Notes under the pieces: model-generated
Seen by the model: the letters and a program-made list of their open reading frames with translations, nothing else
Databases searched by the model: none
What the model was told of the DNA's origin: nothing
NCBI RefSeq assembly: GCF_017980685.1
Contig: NZ_JACXXO010000003.1
Coordinates: 62,001 to 126,000 of the forward strand
Length of the DNA stretch: 64,000 nucleotides
Direction of reading: 5' to 3'
DNA from: Pseudomonas iridis
Lineage (GTDB): Bacteria; Pseudomonadota; Gammaproteobacteria; Pseudomonadales; Pseudomonadaceae
In this document: piece by piece, positions 13,427 to 24,024 of the stretch
Numbering within the stretch: position 1 is the stretch's first letter
How the letters are laid out: the number at the start of each line of letters is the position of its first letter
Program-made: the position numbers and the translations under genes

Positions 13427-16141
13427 ATGGCCACTATCCACGTAGACGGCAAAGCGCTCGAAGTCGACGGGGCAGACAACCTGTTACAGGCATGTCTGTC
13501 GCTGGGCCTCGACATTCCATATTTCTGCTGGCACCCCGCGCTAGGTAGCGTCGGGGCCTGCCGCCAGTGCGCGGTCAAGCAGTACACCGACGAGAACGAC
13601 ACCCGTGGTCGCATCGTCATGTCCTGCATGACGCCCGCCACCGACAACACCTGGATCTCCATCGACGATGATGAGTCCAAGGCATTCCGCGCCAGTGTTG
13701 TCGAATGGCTGATGACCAACCACCCGCACGACTGCCCAGTCTGTGAGGAAGGCGGTCACTGCCACCTGCAAGACATGACAGTGATGACCGGCCACAACGA
13801 GCGCCGTTATCGCTTCACCAAACGTACTCACCAGAATCAGCAACTGGGCCCGTTCATTTCCCACGAAATGAACCGCTGCATCGCTTGCTACCGCTGCGTG
13901 CGTTTCTATAAAGACTACGCTGGCGGCACCGACCTCGGTGTGTTCGGTGCCCACGACAACGTGTACTTCGGTCGCGTCGAAGATGGCACCCTCGAAAGCG
14001 AGTTCTCCGGCAACCTCACCGAGGTCTGCCCGACCGGTGTGTTTACCGACAAGACTCACTCCGAGCGCTACAACCGCAAGTGGGACATGCAGTTCTCGCC
14101 GAGCATCTGCCATGGCTGCTCGAGCGGTTGCAACATCTCCCCGGGCGAGCGTTACGGCGAACTGCGTCGCATCGAAAACCGTTTCAACGGTTCGGTGAAC
14201 CAATACTTCCTGTGCGACCGTGGCCGTTTCGGTTATGGCTACGTCAACCGCACCGACCGTCCACGTCAGCCGCTGCTGGCCGACGGCACCAAGCTGAGCC
14301 TCGACGCTGCGCTGGATAAAGCCGCCGATCTGCTGCGCGGTCGCAACATTGTCGGTATCGGTTCGCCGCGTGCCAGCCTCGAAAGCAACTACGCGTTGCG
14401 TGAACTGGTAGGCGCCGAACACTTCTACTCGGGTATCGAAGCGTCCGAACTGGAACGCATCCGTCTGGTTCTGCAAGTGCTCAATGACAGCCCGCTGCCA
14501 GTGCCGAACATGCGCGACATCGAAGACCACGACGCCATCTTCGTGCTCGGTGAAGACCTGACCCAGACCGCCGCCCGTATGGCGTTGTCGCTGCGTCAGT
14601 CGGTCAAGGGCAAAGCCGAAGAAATGGCCGACGCCATGCGCGTCCAGCCATGGCTCGATGCCGCGGTGAAGAACATCGGTCAGCACGCGCTGAACCCGCT
14701 GTTCATTGCCAGCCTGGCTGAAACCAAGCTCGACGACATCGCCGAAGAATGCGTTCACGCAGCTCCGGACGATCTGGCGCGCATCGGTTTTGCTGTGGCT
14801 CACGCGCTGGACGCCAGCGCACCGGCTGTTGAAGGCCTGGACGCTGAAGCACTGGAACTGGCCAAGCGCATCGCTGATGCCCTGCTCGCCGCCAAGCGTC
14901 CACTGATCATCGCCGGTACTTCGCTGGGTTCCAAAGCGCTGATTGAGGCTGCTGCCAATATCGCGAAGGCTCTGAAGCTGCGTGAGAAGAACGGTTCCAT
15001 CAGCCTGATCGTGCCGGAAGCCAACAGCCTCGGCTTGGCGATGCTCGGTGGCGAATCGGTTGATGCTGCGCTGCAAGCAGTGATTGATGGCAAGGCCGAC
15101 GCTATCGTCGTGCTGGAAAACGATCTCTACACCCGCACCGCCAAAGACAAGGTCGATGCAGGCCTGAACGCCGCGAAAGTGGTGATCGTCGCTGACCATC
15201 AGAAAACCGCTACCAGTGATCGCGCGCATCTGGTTCTGCCAGCCGCGAGCTTTGCTGAAGGCGACGGTACGCTGGTCAGCCAGGAAGGTCGCGCCCAGCG
15301 TTTCTTCCAGGTTTTCGATCCGCAATACCTGGACGCGAGCATTCTGGTGCACGAAGGCTGGCGCTGGCTGCACGCCCTGCGCGCCACCCTGCTGAATCAG
15401 CCAATCGACTGGACGCAACTCGACCACGTCACCGCTGCCGTTGCTTCGAGCACCGCGCAACTGGCGCGAATCGTCGACGCTGCGCCGTCCGCTGCGTTCC
15501 GCATCAAGGGTCTGAAACTGGCGCGTGAGCCGCTGCGTTATTCCGGTCGCACCGCGATGCGCGCCGACATCAGCGTTCACGAACCACGCACCCCGCAAGA
15601 CAAAGACACCGCGTTCGCCTTCTCCATGGAAGGTTACTCGGGCTCTGCCGAACCGCGTCAGCAAGTGCCGTTTGCCTGGTCGCCGGGCTGGAACTCGCCG
15701 CAAGCCTGGAACAAGTTCCAGGACGAAGTCGGTGGTCACCTGCGCGCTGGCGATCCGGGCACCCGCCTGATCGAAAGCACTGGCGATTCGCTGAACTGGT
15801 TCGCTGCCGCGCCGCGTGCGTTCAACCCGATGCCGGGTACCTGGCAAGCCGTGCCGTTCTTCCACCTGTTCGGCAGCGAAGAAACCTCTTCGAAAGCCGC
15901 TCCGGTTCAGGAACGCATTCCGGCGGCTTACGTTGCACTGGCCAAGTCCGAAGCGGATCGCCTGGGCGTCAACGAAGGTGCGCTGCTGAGCCTGAACGTG
16001 GCCGGTCAGACCCTGCGTCTGCCGCTGCGCATCAATGAAGAACTGGGCGCAGGTCTGGTGGCATTGCCTGCGGGCATCGCCGGCATTCCACCGGCATTCG
16101 CCGGCGTATCCGTCGACGGTCTGCAGGAGGCAGCGCAATGA
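13427..16141 (+). CDS. nuoG: NADH-quinone oxidoreductase subunit G
   Basis: 904 residues, the 75-kDa subunit. Cluster N1b ligands are C34, C45, C48, C67. The His-Cys cluster uses H101, C103, C106, C112. The next [4Fe-4S] cluster uses C151, C154, C157 and C201. The extra off-path cluster N7, missing in many bacteria, is intact here: C228, C231, C235 and C263. The C-terminal half is a molybdopterin-oxidoreductase-like fold without cofactor. It overlaps nuoH by four bases (ATGA). Confidence 0.97.
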   Translation: MATIHVDGKALEVDGADNLLQACLSLGLDIPYFCWHPALGSVGACRQCAVKQYTDENDTRGRIVMSCMTPATDNTWISIDDDESKAFRASVVEWLMTNHPHDCPVCEEGGHCHLQDMTVMTGHNERRYRFTKRTHQNQQLGPFISHEMNRCIACYRCVRFYKDYAGGTDLGVFGAHDNVYFGRVEDGTLESEFSGNLTEVCPTGVFTDKTHSERYNRKWDMQFSPSICHGCSSGCNISPGERYGELRRIENRFNGSVNQYFLCDRGRFGYGYVNRTDRPRQPLLADGTKLSLDAALDKAADLLRGRNIVGIGSPRASLESNYALRELVGAEHFYSGIEASELERIRLVLQVLNDSPLPVPNMRDIEDHDAIFVLGEDLTQTAARMALSLRQSVKGKAEEMADAMRVQPWLDAAVKNIGQHALNPLFIASLAETKLDDIAEECVHAAPDDLARIGFAVAHALDASAPAVEGLDAEALELAKRIADALLAAKRPLIIAGTSLGSKALIEAAANIAKALKLREKNGSISLIVPEANSLGLAMLGGESVDAALQAVIDGKADAIVVLENDLYTRTAKDKVDAGLNAAKVVIVADHQKTATSDRAHLVLPAASFAEGDGTLVSQEGRAQRFFQVFDPQYLDASILVHEGWRWLHALRATLLNQPIDWTQLDHVTAAVASSTAQLARIVDAAPSAAFRIKGLKLAREPLRYSGRTAMRADISVHEPRTPQDKDTAFAFSMEGYSGSAEPRQQVPFAWSPGWNSPQAWNKFQDEVGGHLRAGDPGTRLIESTGDSLNWFAAAPRAFNPMPGTWQAVPFFHLFGSEETSSKAAPVQERIPAAYVALAKSEADRLGVNEGALLSLNVAGQTLRLPLRINEELGAGLVALPAGIAGIPPAFAGVSVDGLQEAAQ

Positions 16142-17145
16142 CCTGGTTCACCCCTGAAGTGATCGATGTGATCCTGACGGTCGTCAAAGCCATCGTGATT
16201 CTGCTGGCCGTTGTGGTCGCGGGCGCGTTGCTCAGCTTTGTCGAGCGTCGCCTGCTGGGCTGGTGGCAGGACCGTTACGGTCCGAACCGCGTTGGTCCGT
16301 TTGGTATGTTCCAGATCGCCGCCGACATGCTGAAGATGTTCTTCAAGGAAGACTGGACGCCACCGTTTGCCGACAAGGTGATTTTCACCCTGGCACCGGT
16401 TGTGGCCATGTCGGCCTTGCTGATTGCGTTCGCGATCATCCCGATCACCCCGACCTGGGGTGTCGCGGACCTGAATATCGGCCTGCTGTTCTTCTTCGCC
16501 ATGGCCGGTCTGTCGGTCTACGCGGTGCTGTTCGCCGGCTGGTCGAGTAACAACAAGTTCGCCCTGCTGGGTGCCTTGCGTGCCTCGGCGCAGACCGTGT
16601 CCTACGAAGTGTTCATGGGCCTGGCCCTGATGGGCATCGTGGTGCAGGTCGGCTCGTTCAACATGCGCGACATCGTCGAGTACCAGGCGCAGAACCTGTG
16701 GTTCATCATTCCGCAGTTCTTCGGCTTCTGTACCTTCTTCATCGCTGGCGTCGCCGTGACTCACCGTCACCCGTTCGACCAGCCGGAAGCGGAACAGGAA
16801 CTGGCTGACGGTTACCACATTGAATACGCCGGCATGAAATGGGGCATGTTCTTCGTTGGCGAATACATCGGCATCATCTTGATCTCGGCGCTGCTGGTCA
16901 CCCTGTTCTTCGGTGGCTGGCACGGTCCGTTCGGCATCCTGCCGCAACTGTCGTTCCTGTGGTTCGCACTGAAGACCGCGTTCTTCATCATGCTGTTCAT
17001 CCTGCTGCGCGCCTCTATCCCGCGTCCGCGTTATGACCAGGTGATGGACTTCAGCTGGAAGTTCTGCCTGCCACTGACCCTGATCAATTTGCTGGTGACC
17101 GCTGCGGTTGTGTTGTTGAACACGCCCGCGGTTGCGGTTCAGTGA
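16138..17145 (+). CDS. nuoH: NADH-quinone oxidoreductase subunit H
   Basis: 335 residues with about eight membrane helices. It forms much of the quinone entry channel and links the redox arm to the pump modules. The family segments [20 protein letters not shown] and [11 protein letters not shown] are present, together with the acidic loop [19 protein letters not shown]. It starts within the nuoG stop, and nuoI follows after 11 bases. Confidence 0.97.
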   Translation: MTWFTPEVIDVILTVVKAIVILLAVVVAGALLSFVERRLLGWWQDRYGPNRVGPFGMFQIAADMLKMFFKEDWTPPFADKVIFTLAPVVAMSALLIAFAIIPITPTWGVADLNIGLLFFFAMAGLSVYAVLFAGWSSNNKFALLGALRASAQTVSYEVFMGLALMGIVVQVGSFNMRDIVEYQAQNLWFIIPQFFGFCTFFIAGVAVTHRHPFDQPEAEQELADGYHIEYAGMKWGMFFVGEYIGIILISALLVTLFFGGWHGPFGILPQLSFLWFALKTAFFIMLFILLRASIPRPRYDQVMDFSWKFCLPLTLINLLVTAAVVLLNTPAVAVQ

Positions 17146-17156
17146 GGATTTGACCC

Positions 17157-17705
17157 ATGTTCAAATATATTGGCGACATCGTTAAGGGTACCGGTACCCA
17201 GTTGCGCAGCCTGGTCATGGTCTTCGGCCATGGCTTTCGCAAGCGCGACACACTGCAATACCCGGAAGAAGCGGTCTACCTGCCACCACGCTACCGTGGT
17301 CGCATCGTCCTGACCCGCGACCCCGATGGCGAAGAACGCTGCGTAGCCTGCAACCTGTGCGCCGTGGCGTGCCCGGTGGGTTGCATCTCGCTGCAGAAAG
17401 CTGAAACCGAAGACGGTCGCTGGTACCCGGACTTCTTCCGTATCAACTTCTCGCGCTGCATTTTCTGCGGCCTCTGCGAGGAAGCCTGTCCGACCACCGC
17501 AATCCAGTTGACTCCGGATTTCGAGATGGCCGAGTTCAAACGTCAGGACCTGGTGTACGAGAAAGAAGATCTGCTGATCTCCGGCCCCGGCAAAAACCCT
17601 GATTACAACTTCTATCGTGTTGCAGGTATGGCAATCGCTGGCAAGCCGAAAGGCTCTGCACAGAACGAAGCCGAACCGATCAACGTGAAGAGCTTGCTGC
17701 CTTAA
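17157..17705 (+). CDS. nuoI: NADH-quinone oxidoreductase subunit I
   Basis: 182 residues. This is the 8Fe ferredoxin-like subunit with clusters N6a and N6b. Two CxxCxxCxxxC motifs are seen: C62, C65, C68, C72 ([11 protein letters not shown]) and C101, C104, C107, C111 ([11 protein letters not shown]), both followed by proline. It passes electrons towards NuoB. Confidence 0.97.
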   Translation: MFKYIGDIVKGTGTQLRSLVMVFGHGFRKRDTLQYPEEAVYLPPRYRGRIVLTRDPDGEERCVACNLCAVACPVGCISLQKAETEDGRWYPDFFRINFSRCIFCGLCEEACPTTAIQLTPDFEMAEFKRQDLVYEKEDLLISGPGKNPDYNFYRVAGMAIAGKPKGSAQNEAEPINVKSLLP

Positions 17706-17714
17706 GGAAGAACG

Positions 17715-18215
17715 ATGGAATTCGCTTTCTATTTCGCATCGGGTATCGCTGTCGTGGCCACGCTACGTGTGGTCACCAACACCAACCCTGTGCACGCCCT
17801 GCTCTACCTGATCATCTCGTTGATCGCCGTGGCCATGACCTTCTTCGCCCTCGGCGCACCATTCGCCGGTGTGCTGGAAGTGATCGCCTACGCTGGCGCC
17901 ATCATGGTGCTGTTCGTGTTCGTGGTGATGATGCTCAACCTCGGCCCCGCCGCGGTTCAGCAGGAACGCGTCTGGCTCAAGCCCGGCATCTGGGCCGGGC
18001 CGGTGATTCTCGCCGGCCTGCTGCTGGCCGAATTGCTGTATGTGCTGTTCGCTCACCAGAGCGGCCAGGCCATCGGCCACACCACCGTCGATGCAAAAGC
18101 CGTGGGCATCAGCCTGTTCGGCCCGTATCTGCTGGTGGTCGAACTCGCCTCGATGCTGCTGCTTGCCGCAGCCGTCACGGCGTTCCATTTGGGCCGCAAC
18201 GAGGCGACGGAGTAA
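17715..18215 (+). CDS. nuoJ: NADH-quinone oxidoreductase subunit J
   Basis: 166 residues with five predicted membrane helices. The conserved third helix with the pi-bulge region reads VLEVIAYAGAIMVLFVFVVMML. NuoJ lies beside NuoA, H and K in the first proton path. It starts nine bases after nuoI, and nuoK follows after three. Confidence 0.96.
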   Translation: MEFAFYFASGIAVVATLRVVTNTNPVHALLYLIISLIAVAMTFFALGAPFAGVLEVIAYAGAIMVLFVFVVMMLNLGPAAVQQERVWLKPGIWAGPVILAGLLLAELLYVLFAHQSGQAIGHTTVDAKAVGISLFGPYLLVVELASMLLLAAAVTAFHLGRNEATE

Positions 18216-18218
18216 CTT

Positions 18219-18527
18219 ATGCCTGCTATCCCTCTTGAGCATGGTCTGGCGGTTGCCGGCATCCTGTTCTGCCTCGGCCTCGTCGGCCTGATGGTTCGTC
18301 GCAACATTTTGTTCGTGTTGATGAGTCTGGAAGTGATGATGAACGCCTCTGCACTGGCCTTCATCGTTGCAGGCGCCCGTTGGGGCCAGCCGGATGGACA
18401 GATCATGTTCATCCTGGTGATCAGCCTTGCAGCTGCCGAGGCCAGTATTGGTCTGGCGATCCTGCTGCAACTGTATCGCCGCTTCCACACGCTCGATATC
18501 GACGCTGCCAGTGAGATGCGCGGATGA
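18219..18527 (+). CDS. nuoK: NADH-quinone oxidoreductase subunit K
   Basis: 102 residues, a three-helix MrpC-like subunit. The two membrane glutamates of the proton path are within the segments [13 protein letters not shown] and [12 protein letters not shown]. The length is standard. Its stop overlaps the nuoL start as ATGA. Confidence 0.97.
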   Translation: MPAIPLEHGLAVAGILFCLGLVGLMVRRNILFVLMSLEVMMNASALAFIVAGARWGQPDGQIMFILVISLAAAEASIGLAILLQLYRRFHTLDIDAASEMRG

Positions 18528-20377
18528 ACCTAATCTTTCTGACTTTCGTATTCCCCCTGATCGGGTTCCTGCTGCTGTCGTTCTCTCGTGGACGCTGGTC
18601 GGAAAACCTCTCGGCGCTGATCGGCGTGGGTTCCATTGGCTTGTCGGCGATTGTCACCGCCTACGTCATCTGGCAATTCAACGTCGCGCCTCCCGAAGGC
18701 GGTCACTACACCCTGGTACTCTGGCAGTGGATGGCAGTGGAAGGCTTCAAGCCTGACTTCGCCCTCTACATCGACGGCCTGTCGATCACCATGCTCGGCG
18801 TGGTGGTGGGCGTAGGTTTCCTGATCCACCTGTTCGCCTCCTGGTACATGCGCGGTGAAGCGGGTTACTCGCGCTTCTTCTCGTACACCAACCTGTTTAT
18901 CGCCAGCATGCTGTTCCTGGTCCTGGGCGATAACCTGTTGTTCCTGTACTTCGGCTGGGAAGGCGTGGGCCTGTGCTCGTACCTGTTGATCGGTTTCTAC
19001 TACAGCAACCGCAACAACGGTAACGCCGCACTCAAGGCGTTCATCGTGACCCGGATCGGCGACGTGTTCATGGCCATCGGCCTGTTCATCCTGTTCCAGC
19101 AAGTGGGCACGCTGAACATCCAGGAACTGCTGGTGCTGGCACCGCAGAAATTCCAGGTCGGCGACTTCTGGATCACCCTGGCGACCCTGATGCTGCTCGG
19201 CGGCGCTGTCGGTAAATCGGCACAACTGCCATTGCAAACCTGGCTCGCGGACGCGATGGCCGGCCCGACCCCGGTTTCGGCACTGATCCACGCCGCAACC
19301 ATGGTCACCGCTGGTGTTTACCTGATTGCGCGTACCCACGGTCTGTTCACCCTGGCGCCGGACATCCTGCACCTGGTCGGCATCGTTGGTGGTGTGACAC
19401 TGGTACTCGCCGGTTTCGCCGCTCTGGTTCAAACCGACATCAAACGTATCCTCGCCTACTCGACCATGAGCCAGATCGGCTACATGTTCCTGGCGCTGGG
19501 CGTGGGTGCCTGGGATGGCGCGATCTTCCACCTGATGACTCACGCCTTCTTCAAGGCGCTGCTGTTCCTTGCCTCCGGTGCGGTGATCGTTGCCTGCCAC
19601 CACGAGCAGAACATCTTCAAGATGGGCGGCCTGTGGAAGAAACTGCCACTGGCCTACGCCAGCTTCATCGTCGGCGGCGCGGCTCTGTCTGCCCTGCCAC
19701 TGGTGACCGCGGGCTTCTACTCCAAGGACGAAATCCTCTGGGAAGCGTTCGCCAGCGGCAACCAGGGTCTGCTTTACGCAGGTCTGGCCGGCGCGTTCAT
19801 GACTTCGCTGTACACCTTCCGCCTGATCTTCATCGCGTTCCACGGTGAAGCCAAGACTGAAGCCCACGCCGGTCACGGCATCGCTCACTGGCTGCCATTG
19901 TCGGTGCTGATCGTGCTGTCGACATTCGTCGGCGCCATGATCGTGCCGCCGCTGCACGGCGTGCTGCCGCAAAGCGTTGGCCATGCCGGTGGCGAAGCCA
20001 AGCACAGTCTGGAAATCGCCTCGGGCGCCATCGCTCTGGCCGGTATCCTGCTGGCGGCCCTGCTGTTCCTCGGCAAGCGTCGCTTCGTGACGGCGATTGC
20101 CAACAGCGGCGTCGGGCGTTTCCTGTCGGCCTGGTGGTTCGCTGCCTGGGGCTTCGACTGGATCTACGACAAACTGTTCGTCAAGCCGTACCTTGCGATC
20201 AGCCACATCCTGCGCAAAGACCCGCTCGACCAGACCATCGGTCTGATCCCGCGTATGGCCAAGGGTGGTCACACTGCCCTGAGCCGCACCGAGACCGGTC
20301 AACTGCGTTGGTACGCTGCTTCGATGGCTGCTGGTGCCGTGCTGGTAATCGGCGCCATCGTGCTGGTAGCGGTCTGA
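18524..20377 (+). CDS. nuoL: NADH-quinone oxidoreductase subunit L
   Basis: 617 residues, the distal antiporter-like pump subunit. The core has [17 protein letters not shown] with the key glutamate, and the lysine-containing [34 protein letters not shown]. The C-terminal part includes the long lateral amphipathic helix and last membrane helix. About 40 bases separate it from nuoM. A 590-residue reading on the other strand is a codon-bias shadow. Confidence 0.97.
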   Translation: MNLIFLTFVFPLIGFLLLSFSRGRWSENLSALIGVGSIGLSAIVTAYVIWQFNVAPPEGGHYTLVLWQWMAVEGFKPDFALYIDGLSITMLGVVVGVGFLIHLFASWYMRGEAGYSRFFSYTNLFIASMLFLVLGDNLLFLYFGWEGVGLCSYLLIGFYYSNRNNGNAALKAFIVTRIGDVFMAIGLFILFQQVGTLNIQELLVLAPQKFQVGDFWITLATLMLLGGAVGKSAQLPLQTWLADAMAGPTPVSALIHAATMVTAGVYLIARTHGLFTLAPDILHLVGIVGGVTLVLAGFAALVQTDIKRILAYSTMSQIGYMFLALGVGAWDGAIFHLMTHAFFKALLFLASGAVIVACHHEQNIFKMGGLWKKLPLAYASFIVGGAALSALPLVTAGFYSKDEILWEAFASGNQGLLYAGLAGAFMTSLYTFRLIFIAFHGEAKTEAHAGHGIAHWLPLSVLIVLSTFVGAMIVPPLHGVLPQSVGHAGGEAKHSLEIASGAIALAGILLAALLFLGKRRFVTAIANSGVGRFLSAWWFAAWGFDWIYDKLFVKPYLAISHILRKDPLDQTIGLIPRMAKGGHTALSRTETGQLRWYAASMAAGAVLVIGAIVLVAV

Positions 20378-20416
20378 TATGAACCTTGCGAATTTGCGAA
20401 AGGAAACGAGCCCGTC

Positions 20417-21949
20417 ATGATTCTGCCTTGGCTAATCCTGATCCCCTTCATCGGCGGCCTGCTGTGCTGGATGGGTGAGCGCTTCGGCGCTACCCTGCCC
20501 CGCTGGATTGCGCTGATCACCATGTCCCTGTTGCTCGCGATCGGCCTCTGGCTGTGGGCAACCGGCAACTATTCATTTGCCCCGGCGCCTGGCGCCGATC
20601 CGACCTGGGCGCTTGAGTTCAAGCACATCTGGATCGCGCGTTTCGGCATCAGCGTGCACCTGGCCCTCGACGGCCTGTCGCTGTTGATGATCCTGCTGAC
20701 CGGTCTGCTGGGTATCCTCTCGGTACTCTGCTCGTGGAAAGAGATTCAACGTCACGTTGGCTTCTTCCACCTGAACCTGATGTGGATCCTGGGCGGTGTT
20801 GTCGGCGTGTTCCTCGCCCTCGACCTGTTCATGTTCTTCTTCTTCTGGGAAATGATGCTGGTGCCGATGTACTTCCTCATCGCGCTCTGGGGTCACAGTT
20901 CTTCGGACGGCAAGAAAACCCGGATCTACGCAGCAACCAAGTTCTTCATCTTCACGCAGGCTTCCGGCCTGATCATGCTGGTGGCGATCCTCGGTCTGGT
21001 ACTGGTCAACTTCAACAACACTGGCGTGATTACCTTTAACTACGCCGACCTGTTGAAAACCAAGATGTCGATGACCACCGAGTACATCCTGATGCTCGGC
21101 TTCTTCATCGCCTTCGCGGTCAAGCTGCCGGTTGTACCGTTCCACTCGTGGTTGCCTGATGCGCACGCCCAGGCGCCGACCGCAGGTTCCGTCGACCTCG
21201 CCGGTATCCTGCTGAAAACCGCTGCCTACGGCCTGCTGCGTTTCGCCCTGCCGCTGTTCCCGAATGCTTCGGCCGAGTTCGCGCCGATCGCCATGACCCT
21301 CGGTCTGATCGGGATCTTCTACGGTGCGTTCCTGGCGTTCGCGCAAACCGACATCAAGCGTCTGATCGCCTTCTCTTCCGTTTCCCACATGGGCTTCGTG
21401 TTGATCGGCATCTACTCCGGCAGCCAACTGGCCCTGCAAGGTGCAGTGATCCAGATGCTGGCGCACGGTGTTTCGGCAGCCGCACTGTTTATCCTCAGCG
21501 GTCAGCTGTACGAGCGTCTGCACACGCGTGACATGCGTGAGATGGGCGGTCTGTGGTCGCGTATTGCTTACCTGCCGGCGATCAGCCTGTTCTTTGCAGC
21601 CGCGTCGCTGGGCTTGCCGGGCACGGGTAACTTTGTCGGCGAGTTCCTGATCCTGATCGGTTCTTTTGCAAGCTGGCCCTGGATCACTGCGATTGCCACG
21701 TCCGGTCTGGTGTTCGGTTCGGTCTACTCGCTGATCATGATCCACCGTGCGTACTTCGGCCCGTCCAAATCGGATGCGGTCCTGCACGGGATGGACGCTC
21801 GCGAACTGATCATGGTGCTAGGCCTTGCGGTGCTGCTGATTTACCTCGGCGTCTACCCGCAACCGTTCCTCGACACTTCTGCCGCCACGATGCATGGCGT
21901 ACAGCAGTGGCTCGGCACCGCCTTCACTCAACTCGCTTCGGCCCGGTAA
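20417..21949 (+). CDS. nuoM: NADH-quinone oxidoreductase subunit M
   Basis: 510 residues, the second antiporter-like pump subunit. It shows [16 protein letters not shown] with the conserved glutamate and [34 protein letters not shown] with the conserved lysine and histidine. It has about 14 membrane helices. nuoN starts seven bases after its stop. Confidence 0.97.
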   Translation: MILPWLILIPFIGGLLCWMGERFGATLPRWIALITMSLLLAIGLWLWATGNYSFAPAPGADPTWALEFKHIWIARFGISVHLALDGLSLLMILLTGLLGILSVLCSWKEIQRHVGFFHLNLMWILGGVVGVFLALDLFMFFFFWEMMLVPMYFLIALWGHSSSDGKKTRIYAATKFFIFTQASGLIMLVAILGLVLVNFNNTGVITFNYADLLKTKMSMTTEYILMLGFFIAFAVKLPVVPFHSWLPDAHAQAPTAGSVDLAGILLKTAAYGLLRFALPLFPNASAEFAPIAMTLGLIGIFYGAFLAFAQTDIKRLIAFSSVSHMGFVLIGIYSGSQLALQGAVIQMLAHGVSAAALFILSGQLYERLHTRDMREMGGLWSRIAYLPAISLFFAAASLGLPGTGNFVGEFLILIGSFASWPWITAIATSGLVFGSVYSLIMIHRAYFGPSKSDAVLHGMDARELIMVLGLAVLLIYLGVYPQPFLDTSAATMHGVQQWLGTAFTQLASAR

Positions 21950-21956
21950 GAGCGCT

Positions 21957-23420
21957 ATGGAATTCACGATTCAACACTTTATTGCGCTTGCGCCACTGTT
22001 GATCACCAGCCTCACCATTATCGTGGTGATGCTGGCAATCGCCTGGCGCCGCAACCACTCGCAGACCTTCCTGATTTCGGTGGCGGGTCTGAACCTGGCC
22101 TTGCTGTCGATCCTGCCTGCCTTGAAAGTCGCGCCTCTGGCCGTGACCCCATTGCTGCAGATCGATGCGTTCGCATGCCTGTACATGGCGCTGATCCTGG
22201 TCGCCACCCTCGCCTGCGTCACCCTCGCCCACGCCTATCTGGGCGACGGCGGTTCGGGTTACCCGGGCAACCGTGAAGAACTGTACCTGCTGATCCTGAT
22301 GGCCGCCGCCGGTGGTCTGGTTCTGGTCAGCGCGCAGCACCTGGCCGGGTTGTTCATCGGTCTGGAACTGCTGTCGGTGCCGGTCTACGGTCTGGTGGCT
22401 TACGCCTTCTTCAACAAGCGTTCACTGGAAGCCGGCATCAAATACATGGTGCTGTCGGCCGCCGGTTCCGCGTTCCTGCTGTTCGGTATGGCGCTGCTGT
22501 ACGCAGACGCCGGTTCGCTGAGCTTCACCGGTATCGGTCAGGCACTGGCTGCCACTGGCCTGCCTAGCCCGCTGGCACAACTGGGCCTGGGCATGATGCT
22601 GATCGGTCTGGCGTTCAAGTTGTCGCTGGTACCGTTCCACCTGTGGACGCCGGACGTGTACGAAGGTGCTCCGGCACCGGTCGCCGCGTTCCTCGCGACC
22701 GCTTCCAAAGTCGCCGTGTTCGCGGTGATGGTGCGTCTGTTCCAGATCTCCCCTGCTGCAAGCAGTGGCGTACTGAGCGACGTGCTGAGCGTGATCGCTG
22801 TCGCCTCGATCCTGTTCGGCAACCTGCTGGCCCTGACCCAGAGCAACCTCAAGCGTCTGCTCGGTTACTCGTCCATCGCGCACTTCGGCTATCTGCTGAT
22901 CGCACTGGTGGCGAGCAAGGGTCTGGCGGTGGAAGCCATCGGCGTCTACCTGGTCACCTACGTGATCACCAGCCTCGGCGCTTTCGGCGTGATCACCCTG
23001 ATGTCCTCGCCGTACAACGGCCGTGACGCGGATGCCCTGTACGAATACCGCGGGCTGTTCTGGCGCCGTCCGTACCTGACCGCCGTACTCACCGTGATGA
23101 TGCTGTCCCTGGCCGGTATCCCGCTGACCGCAGGCTTCATCGGCAAGTTCTACATCATCGCCACCGGTGTCGAATCGCACCAATGGTGGCTGGTAGGTTC
23201 GCTGGTACTGGGCAGCGCCATTGGCGTCTTCTACTACCTGCGCGTGATGGTCACCCTGTACCTGATCGAGCCAAACCTGCGTCGCCACGATGCCGAGTTG
23301 CACTGGGAACAAAAAGCGGGCGGCGTCATGCTGCTGGCCATCGCCCTGGTTGCGTTCTTCCTCGGCGTTTACCCGCAGCCGTTGCTGACACTGGTTCAGC
23401 AGGCGGGTCTGGCGGGCTGA
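21957..23420 (+). CDS. nuoN: NADH-quinone oxidoreductase subunit N
   Basis: 487 residues from ATG 21957 ([15 protein letters not shown]); an upstream in-frame start at 21894 lies inside nuoM and is rejected. It is the third antiporter-like pump subunit. It shows [18 protein letters not shown] with the conserved glutamate and [24 protein letters not shown] with the conserved lysine. Last gene of the operon, with a terminator 30 bases downstream. Confidence 0.97.
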   Translation: MEFTIQHFIALAPLLITSLTIIVVMLAIAWRRNHSQTFLISVAGLNLALLSILPALKVAPLAVTPLLQIDAFACLYMALILVATLACVTLAHAYLGDGGSGYPGNREELYLLILMAAAGGLVLVSAQHLAGLFIGLELLSVPVYGLVAYAFFNKRSLEAGIKYMVLSAAGSAFLLFGMALLYADAGSLSFTGIGQALAATGLPSPLAQLGLGMMLIGLAFKLSLVPFHLWTPDVYEGAPAPVAAFLATASKVAVFAVMVRLFQISPAASSGVLSDVLSVIAVASILFGNLLALTQSNLKRLLGYSSIAHFGYLLIALVASKGLAVEAIGVYLVTYVITSLGAFGVITLMSSPYNGRDADALYEYRGLFWRRPYLTAVLTVMMLSLAGIPLTAGFIGKFYIIATGVESHQWWLVGSLVLGSAIGVFYYLRVMVTLYLIEPNLRRHDAELHWEQKAGGVMLLAIALVAFFLGVYPQPLLTLVQQAGLAG

Positions 23421-23450
23421 TTGCCTGGCTGGAACTGGCTAAAAACGGAA

Positions 23451-23477
23451 ACGGCACCTTCGGGTGCCGTTTTTTTT
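23451..23477 (+). terminator. Rho-independent terminator of the nuo operon
   Basis: ACGGCACC-TTCG-GGTGCCGT stem with a stable tetraloop, running into eight T. Confidence 0.92.
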
Positions 23478-23494
23478 GTGCGGCCTCTTGATCT

Positions 23495-23710
23495 TTATCG
23501 CAACGCTTTCACCATTGGCACACACGCCAGTTGCAGACCCGAAGGCGATTGATAAATCGCACTCCCCTCCCCGATGTAACCGCAACGCCGGTAAAAATCG
23601 ACAGCGTTCAACGTCGCGTCCAGACAGACCTCTGGATGCCTGATCGCCAAGCGTCGTATGTCGAATGCGATTTGGGCGTCATTCGCGCCAGCTCTTCTGA
23701 TTTCGAACAT
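23495..23710 (-). pseudogene. internally deleted GNAT acetyltransferase remnant
   Basis: A 71-residue open frame. The first 25 residues (MFEIRRAGANDAQIAFDIRRLAIRH) look like a normal GNAT start. They join directly to a GNAT C-terminus (LDATLNAVDFYRRCGYIGEG...). The middle, with the acetyl-CoA motif A (Q/RxxGxG/A), is missing, so about half of a normal 150-residue domain is gone. It cannot be an active acetyltransferase and is best read as a decayed gene. Confidence 0.65.
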
Positions 23711-23729
23711 TTATCTCTCCATGAGCCAT

Positions 23730-23883
23730 GTGCAGACAGGAAATGAACATGAGTTGCGCACGCCGATCAATAACCTGATGGGCAAGGCGCAGGTCAGCCA
23801 CCCTTCGGCGCTGGCGCTGTTTGAGCCGGTTGCGCTGGAGGTTGAGGTGGCGAAAGTGGCTGAGATGTGTTCGTTGCACGAAC
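23730..23883 (+). pseudogene. sensor histidine kinase remnant
   Basis: One plus-strand frame reads HELRTPINNLMGKAQV (23748-23795), a clear HisKA H-box of the heavy-metal/CopS-CzcS type. It is followed, after a large deletion, by LFEPVALEVEVAKVAE, which resembles the stretch between the HisKA and ATPase domains of the same kinases. No ATPase domain, sensor domain or start is present. A half REP (CTTGCAGACAAGCTCCCACAG) ends it near 23914. From there to the terminator at 23972 I see nothing. Confidence 0.6.
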
Positions 23884-23971
23884 GGCCCCGTCGCTTGCAG
23901 ACAAGCTCCCACAGTGATCCGGGGTGTACTCGGAATTTGCAGGGCTACATCCACCGCCCTGACAAAATGGA

Positions 23972-24001
23972 AACGCCCTTTCTCTGGCGAGAAAAGGCGT
24001 T
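23972..24001 (-). terminator. terminator of the Ig-repeat protein gene
   Basis: Read on the minus strand, AACGCC-TTTTCTC pairs with GAGAAAG-GGCGTT around GCCA, followed by TCCATTTT. It lies 24 bases past the stop of the leftward gene. Confidence 0.6.
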
Positions 24002-24024
24002 GAGCACCTCCTTCACTTATATTT

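Noticed and set aside
18530..20302. 590-residue open frame on the minus strand
   Set aside because: It is antisense to nuoL, with a Q/H/D-rich composition typical of a shadow of membrane-protein codons.
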